From Gammaproteobacteria bacterium (GTDB lineage Bacteria > Pseudomonadota > Gammaproteobacteria > JAJPIJ01): 64,000 nucleotides of DNA. The notes beneath the pieces were generated by a model. It was given only the letters and a program-made list of their open reading frames with translations. It did no database searches and was not told the DNA's origin. The translations under genes were made by a program, and so were the position numbers. The first letter of the stretch is position 1. Every line of letters starts with the position of its first letter. Positions 59,811 to 64,000 of this stretch are shown one piece after another. The stretch is taken from NCBI GenBank assembly GCA_022071965.1, contig JAJVIQ010000023.1:1-64000 (forward strand), written 5' to 3'.

Positions 59811-61516
59811 CAGTGGAGTCTCTCGGTCAGATCGACCACGCGCGAGACCTCGTCGATGCTGGTCACGCCCTCGATGACCCGCTTGCCGGCGGCATCGGCG
59901 AGGGGCGCGAAGCCCTTGGCCGTGGCGGTGGCGTCGATCTCGCTCAAGGTGGCGCTGCGCGCGATGAGGGCGTCGATCTCCCGATCGAACCGCAGCAGCT
60001 CCATCACGGCGATGCGGCCGCGATAACCCTGATTGTCGCAGTGTATGCAGCCCTTGGCGCGGTAGATGAGCGGCGGCGGATCGGTGGCGGTAATGCCCAG
60101 CACCCGCAGCTCCAGATCGCTCGGCTCGTAGGCCTCCTTGCACTGGTTGCAGAGCTTGCGCACCAGGCGCTGGGCGATGACGCCGATGATGTTGCCCGCC
60201 ATGATGTCCGGGCGGATGCCGAGATCGAGCAGGCGCGGGATGGCCCCCAGCGCGTTGTTGGTGTGCAGGGTGGCGAACACCTGATGGCCGGTCATGGCGG
60301 CGCGGAAGGCCATCGAGGCGGTCTCCTCGTCGCGCACCTCGCCGATGAGGATGATGTCCGGGTCCTGGCGCAGGATGGCGCGCACGCCGGTGGCGAAATC
60401 CAGCCGCACCGCCTCGTTGATGGAGGTCTGCCGGATCTGGCCCATCGGGTACTCGACCGGGTCCTCCAGCGTCATGATGTTGACCGTCTCGGTGTTCAGA
60501 TGGCTGAGCACCGAATACAGGGTGGTGGTCTTGCCGCTGCCGGTCGGGCCGGTCACGAGGATGATGCCCTCGGGCCGCGCCACCATGAGCCGCAGGCTGC
60601 CGAGCACGCTCTCCTCCAGTCCGAGCTGCGGGAGCTCCACCAGGCCCTTCTGACGATCGAGGATGCGCAGGACGAGGTTCTCGCCGTGAACCGTCGGCAT
60701 GGTCGAGACGCGGAAGTCGATCTGTCGGCCGGACAGCGAGAGCGAGATGCGGCCGTCCTGCGGCGCGCGCGTCTCGGCGATATCCATGCCGGCCATTACC
60801 TTCACGCGCACGGCGACGGCAGACCAGTATTTCTTGTGCAGGCTGCGGATCTGCCGCAGCACGCCGTCGATGCGATACCGGAAGCGCATGAAGCCCTGCT
60901 CCGGTTCGAGGTGAATGTCCGAGGCGCCGCGCTTGACGGCGTCGGCGATGAGGGCGTTGACGAGGCGTACGACCGGCTGACTGTATTCGCCGCTGTCTTC
61001 CTCGAGACTGGCGTAGTCGATCTCGCCGGTCTCGATCTCCTGGATGATGCCGTCGACCGAAAGCTCGAAGCCGTAGAACTGATCAATCGCCTTATCGACG
61101 TCCGCCTCGGTCGCAAGCAGCGGGACGACCTCCACGTCGCCGCCGAGCAGGGCGTTGATCTGATCGATGGTGACGACGTTCAGCGTGTCCGCCATCGCCA
61201 CGGTCAGGCGATTGCGGTTCAGCTCATAGGTCAGCGGGAGTATGCGATAACGGCGGGCGAAATCCTTTGGAATGAGGCGCACGGCCTCGCTGTCGACCAC
61301 GACCTTCGAGAGGTCGATGCTCTGCTGCCCGAGGGCGCCGCCGAGGACGTCGAGTACGACCGCCTCGGTCGCGAAGCCGAGGCGCACGAGGATCTTTCCC
61401 AGGTGTTCCTTCTGCTTCTTCTGCTCGGTGAGCGCGATGCGGATCTGGTCCTGGCTGATGATACCCTTCTGGACCAGCAACTCACCGAGACGGAGCGGCG
61501 TTTTCGTGGCATTCAC
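59810..61516 (-). CDS. mshE: MshEN-domain pilus assembly ATPase (MshE)
   Basis: A 568-residue GspE/PilB-type ATPase. The N-terminal MshEN c-di-GMP motif is exact at residues 9-32 (RLG.LL..G.I...QI..AL..Q), and a second, looser copy (HLGKILVRLGF) follows. Walker A GPTGSGKTTT, Asp box RILRQDPDI, Walker B ILIGEVRDEETA and the tetra-Cys zinc site (CNQC and CIHC) are intact. It powers pilus extension and should be activated by c-di-GMP. It starts with GTG, overlapping the TPR gene stop. Confidence 0.94.
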   Translation of the reverse strand: MNATKTPLRLGELLVQKGIISQDQIRIALTEQKKQKEHLGKILVRLGFATEAVVLDVLGGALGQQSIDLSKVVVDSEAVRLIPKDFARRYRILPLTYELNRNRLTVAMADTLNVVTIDQINALLGGDVEVVPLLATEADVDKAIDQFYGFELSVDGIIQEIETGEIDYASLEEDSGEYSQPVVRLVNALIADAVKRGASDIHLEPEQGFMRFRYRIDGVLRQIRSLHKKYWSAVAVRVKVMAGMDIAETRAPQDGRISLSLSGRQIDFRVSTMPTVHGENLVLRILDRQKGLVELPQLGLEESVLGSLRLMVARPEGIILVTGPTGSGKTTTLYSVLSHLNTETVNIMTLEDPVEYPMGQIRQTSINEAVRLDFATGVRAILRQDPDIILIGEVRDEETASMAFRAAMTGHQVFATLHTNNALGAIPRLLDLGIRPDIMAGNIIGVIAQRLVRKLCNQCKEAYEPSDLELRVLGITATDPPPLIYRAKGCIHCDNQGYRGRIAVMELLRFDREIDALIARSATLSEIDATATAKGFAPLADAAGKRVIEGVTSIDEVSRVVDLTERLH

Positions 61517-63360
61517 GGTGCACTTCCGCTCGCCACCGCGAGCGCCTGAATGCGTGACTGCGCGGCGACGGCGGCAAACCGCGCCGGACGCTGGCGCGCG
61601 AGATCGACCGCCTTGCGGTAGTGATCCAGCGCCGCTGCGTGCTGTCCGAGGTTGTCCAGGCTGACAGCCAGGTTGTAGGCCACGTCCGGATTGGTCTTGT
61701 CGCGCGTGAAGGCGTCGAAATAGGCCTGCTGCGCCTCCGGCCAACGCTGCTGGCGCGCATAGATGTTCCCGAGCACGAAGCGAAGCTGCGCGGACTCGGG
61801 CTCCCGGTGCAGCAGCAGCTTGACGGTGCTCTCGTCGACGACGGGATTCTTGTCCCTCTGCAGGGTGAGGAGGGCCGAACGCGCCGTGGCGTCGCTTGGA
61901 TTGGCCTGCAGCAGCCGCTGGTAGATGCCGGCCGCACCGGCCCGGTCGCCGCTGCGCCAGCTCAATGCCGCGATGCCGAGCAACGCGTCACGATTGCCGG
62001 GATAGCGCGCCAGTGCCGTGCGGTAAAGGGTCTCGGCCCGACCGTAGTCGCCGCGCTGGTACGCATCGTAGGCCTCCTGGACCTGGCCGGGGACGAACGG
62101 CTGCGTTGCGCGTGCGCGCGAGATGCGGATCTCCCCGGGCATGACGCTGCCATCCACGGCGGAGCTCACTTTCGGGGCGGGCAGCTCGGACTTCGGCTTT
62201 GGCGCCGGGGCCGCCTGCAGCCGCTCGACCTCCGCGGTGGAGGGCGGTTCGACCATGGCCGTCTGCACCGGGGCCTGGCGCTCGATCGCGGCCTCGGGGG
62301 CCGCTGGCGCAGGTGCGGCCGGGGCGGCCGATTCGCCCGGCGAGCCAGCCGCTGCCGTGGCCTCCGCCAGCGGCGCAGTCGGGGCGGGTGCCGGTGCCGC
62401 GGCCGGGGCTACCGCCGCCCCGGGGGCGGGCGCGATCGGTTCGGCGGGTACCTCGGCCTTTGGCTCCACCGCGGCCACGGGCTCCGCTGGCGGTGCCGGG
62501 GTCGGCTCGGCCGCCGTTACCGGTGGCGTCGGCTCCGTGGCCGCTGTCGTCGTGGCAGTCTCAAGCCGTGCGCCAACGGTCTCACCGGGCGCCTCGGCCG
62601 GCGGTGCGACCGACACGGGCGGCACTTCGACCGCCGGGGTGCGGATGGCCTCGACGCGCTGCGCCACCGCCGGCGGCGGAACGAGCTGCACTGAACGCGA
62701 CTGCGTATACCAGTAGTACGCGCCAACAGCCCCCAGGCCCGCCGCGGCGAGCAGGAGCAGGGAAGCTGCCGCGCTGAATGCCGAGCCGCCGCGTCCGCGG
62801 CGCTTGGCCGAGAAGACCGTCTGCGCGGTGATGGGGCCGGAGTCGGCGCCGACCGGCGCCGCGGCCTCGTCCTGAGCCTCGGCAGCCCGCGGGCCTTCAT
62901 ACGAGCGCGTCGGCTCGAAATACTCCTCGAGCGACCGCTTGAGCATGCGCCTGGAGGGGACCGTCGCATCGAAGTCCTGTTCGCCCTCGAACGCGCCGGT
63001 GGCCTCGTTGCGCCGCGGCACACCCAGGGCGTCGAAAACGTCGCGCTGCGCCGCCGTCAACCGCATCTTGGTGGTGTCGCCGAACGGCTCCGCCACCTCG
63101 CCGGTCGTCGTCCTGCTCCCGGGGGCCGTGGTGCTGGCCGGCTCCGCCGCCGCTCCCTCGATCGGCTCCAGACGCAGATTGTCCGCGGTGTGCTCGCCGG
63201 TCCGGCTGGCTGCCTCGGGGCCGGGGGTCTCCGGGGGGAATGTCGAGGCGAGCTGATCGGGCGCGGCCGCGCCGGCGGCGCCCGCCTCGCCTTTCTTTTC
63301 CAGGGCGGCGCGACGCTTTTCTTCTTCCGCCTTTCGCAACGCATCCATCAACAGACTCAT
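61513..63360 (-). CDS. mshN: MshN-like TPR protein
   Basis: The 615-residue protein begins MSLLMDALRKAEEEKRR, the typical start of MshN/GspB-type operon partners, then a long Pro/Ala-rich region and one transmembrane helix (about 196-217), a very long Ala/Pro/Glu linker, and C-terminal tetratricopeptide repeats (AYDAYQRGDYGRAETLYRTAL, LGNIYARQQRWPEAQQAYFDAF, LAVSLDNLGQHAAALDHYRKAV). It probably links the inner-membrane machinery to the secretin through the periplasm. It is 23 bases after the secretin stop. Confidence 0.85.
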   Translation of the reverse strand: MSLLMDALRKAEEEKRRAALEKKGEAGAAGAAAPDQLASTFPPETPGPEAASRTGEHTADNLRLEPIEGAAAEPASTTAPGSRTTTGEVAEPFGDTTKMRLTAAQRDVFDALGVPRRNEATGAFEGEQDFDATVPSRRMLKRSLEEYFEPTRSYEGPRAAEAQDEAAAPVGADSGPITAQTVFSAKRRGRGGSAFSAAASLLLLAAAGLGAVGAYYWYTQSRSVQLVPPPAVAQRVEAIRTPAVEVPPVSVAPPAEAPGETVGARLETATTTAATEPTPPVTAAEPTPAPPAEPVAAVEPKAEVPAEPIAPAPGAAVAPAAAPAPAPTAPLAEATAAAGSPGESAAPAAPAPAAPEAAIERQAPVQTAMVEPPSTAEVERLQAAPAPKPKSELPAPKVSSAVDGSVMPGEIRISRARATQPFVPGQVQEAYDAYQRGDYGRAETLYRTALARYPGNRDALLGIAALSWRSGDRAGAAGIYQRLLQANPSDATARSALLTLQRDKNPVVDESTVKLLLHREPESAQLRFVLGNIYARQQRWPEAQQAYFDAFTRDKTNPDVAYNLAVSLDNLGQHAAALDHYRKAVDLARQRPARFAAVAAQSRIQALAVASGSAP

Positions 63361-63383
63361 GGCGGCTTACCCTGCAATCCGGA

Positions 63384-64000
63384 TCACTGACACCAGTCGC
63401 CGTGGCACACGCGGTTCTGGTCGCAGCCGGGATCATCCCGGTAGCACGGCGGCTGCTGGCCATTCAGCGGTGGCGGAAATCCCTGATCCGGCACCGGCGA
63501 CAGGTACTGGTTGTAGTCCTTGAAGTCCCCCTGCAGGCCCGGGTTCTTGATGACGGTCGGGCGCAGGAATATGACCAGCTCGCTCTTCGCGTACTGGTTG
63601 TTCCGGTACTTGAACAGCTCTCCCACGCCCGGGATGCTCTGCAGGCCCGGTGTGCCGTCGGTGGCGATGTCGGTGCTGTCCTGCATCAGTCCGCCGAGCA
63701 CGGCGGTCTGGCCGCTCGGCACCTTCAGAAGCGATTCGAGCTCACGGGTCTGAATGATCGGTATCTGATTCGCCGGCAAGCCGACGGTGATCGGTGCCGG
63801 ATTGGGATCGGTAGCGAAACCGTTGATACGCGAAATCGTCGGGCGAACGTTGAGCATGACCGTGTCATCGGAGTTGATCTGAGGCGTCACGTTCATCACC
63901 AGGCCGACCGCCACGGAGTGGGGAGTCGTCGTCACCGTGGTTGTCGTCTGGTTGGTATTCTGGGTGGTGTCGGCCTCGATGGTGAAAAACACCTGATTGT
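63384..64000 (-). CDS. mshL: MSHA-type secretin (MshL), C-terminal part
   Basis: About 205 residues of the C-terminus; the gene continues past the right edge. The secretin domain is recognised by VGLVMNVTPQINSDDTVMLNVRPTISRI, then LLKVPSGQTAVLGGLMQD and GVGELFKYRNNQYAKSELVIFLRPTVIKNPG. It forms the outer-membrane pore for the pilus. An unusual Cys-containing tail (CYRDDPGCDQNRVCHGDWCQ) follows the usual end; it may be a lineage-specific extension. Confidence 0.88.
   Translation of the reverse strand, partial: NQVFFTIEADTTQNTNQTTTTVTTTPHSVAVGLVMNVTPQINSDDTVMLNVRPTISRINGFATDPNPAPITVGLPANQIPIIQTRELESLLKVPSGQTAVLGGLMQDSTDIATDGTPGLQSIPGVGELFKYRNNQYAKSELVIFLRPTVIKNPGLQGDFKDYNQYLSPVPDQGFPPPLNGQQPPCYRDDPGCDQNRVCHGDWCQ

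Noticed and set aside
1-64000. tRNA, rRNA or CRISPR array
   Set aside because: No cloverleaf with a GTTCRA arm, no rRNA core and no regularly spaced direct repeats were found; short GGTTCGAACC-like strings occur only inside coding genes.
1-64000. Insertion sequence or prophage
   Set aside because: No transposase, integrase or phage structural gene was seen, and no paired inverted ends flank the low-GC pilin island.

Overview
The window is one contiguous stretch of a high-GC (roughly 65-70 %) bacterial chromosome, densely coded, with many overlapping start and stop codons. The gene content points to a Gammaproteobacterium: glnE, greB, tcdA, bioA, rsmE, pepN, hrpB, an Rsd/AlgQ anti-sigma factor, a GshA of the type found in sulfur- and ammonia-oxidising proteobacteria, and a MSHA-type pilus operon. 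The genus cannot be fixed from the sequence alone. No rRNA, tRNA, CRISPR array, transposase, integrase or phage gene was seen.

Layout. 1-4.0 kb: end of a DMT-type permease, a membrane-anchored GH17 glucanase/transglycosylase, a small membrane protein, a GHKL ATPase domain protein and TatD. 4.1-5.0 kb: an arsR-arsI pair, predicted to cleave C-As bonds of organoarsenicals. 5.3-12 kb: tcdA, a B12-binding radical SAM protein, greB, a CNT nucleoside transporter, and a DUF6394 protein followed by a two-RCK potassium channel. 12-19.4 kb: a divergent SDR/TetR pair with a palindromic operator, an SRPBCC protein, recQ overlapping a SEC-C gene, then a folE-BLUF-nnrU run that couples a blue-light sensor to a pterin-pathway enzyme, and a DUF938 methyltransferase. 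19.6-31 kb: pepN, a multi-spanning transporter, tpm, a cold-shock gene, a Bax inhibitor-1 protein, hrpB, an NAD-dependent epimerase-like gene, and a PilZ/DUF1631 protein. 31-41 kb: an HDOD protein, a VPLPA-CTERM exported protein, a Ser/Thr kinase divergent from a lipoprotein gene, rsd, bioA, rsmE and gshA. 41-48.7 kb: ELM1-like protein, zinc finger protein, ilvE, glnE, an S51 peptidase, a Dabb protein, and a two-gene membrane operon.

48.8-64 kb is a pilus region. An integral-membrane histidine kinase without an adjacent response regulator is followed by four pilin-like genes in two divergent pairs, and then by a minus-strand MSHA-type assembly operon (secretin, TPR protein, MshEN-containing ATPase, platform protein, a fused PilM/PilN-like protein, and PilO- and PilP-like proteins). 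Three of the four pilin-like proteins share one LPCP...P(W/F)R.LG motif, and one of them carries CxCTG repeats. The two plus-strand pilins lie in an island of clearly lower GC (about 45-55 %), the strongest sign of transfer or replacement in the window.

Smaller themes: several genes have a TANAAT hexamer 7-9 nt before the start codon, suggesting leaderless transcripts. The MshE-type ATPase has an intact MshEN c-di-GMP motif, and a PilZ protein lies 30 kb away, so pilus control by c-di-GMP is likely, although no cyclase or phosphodiesterase is in the window.
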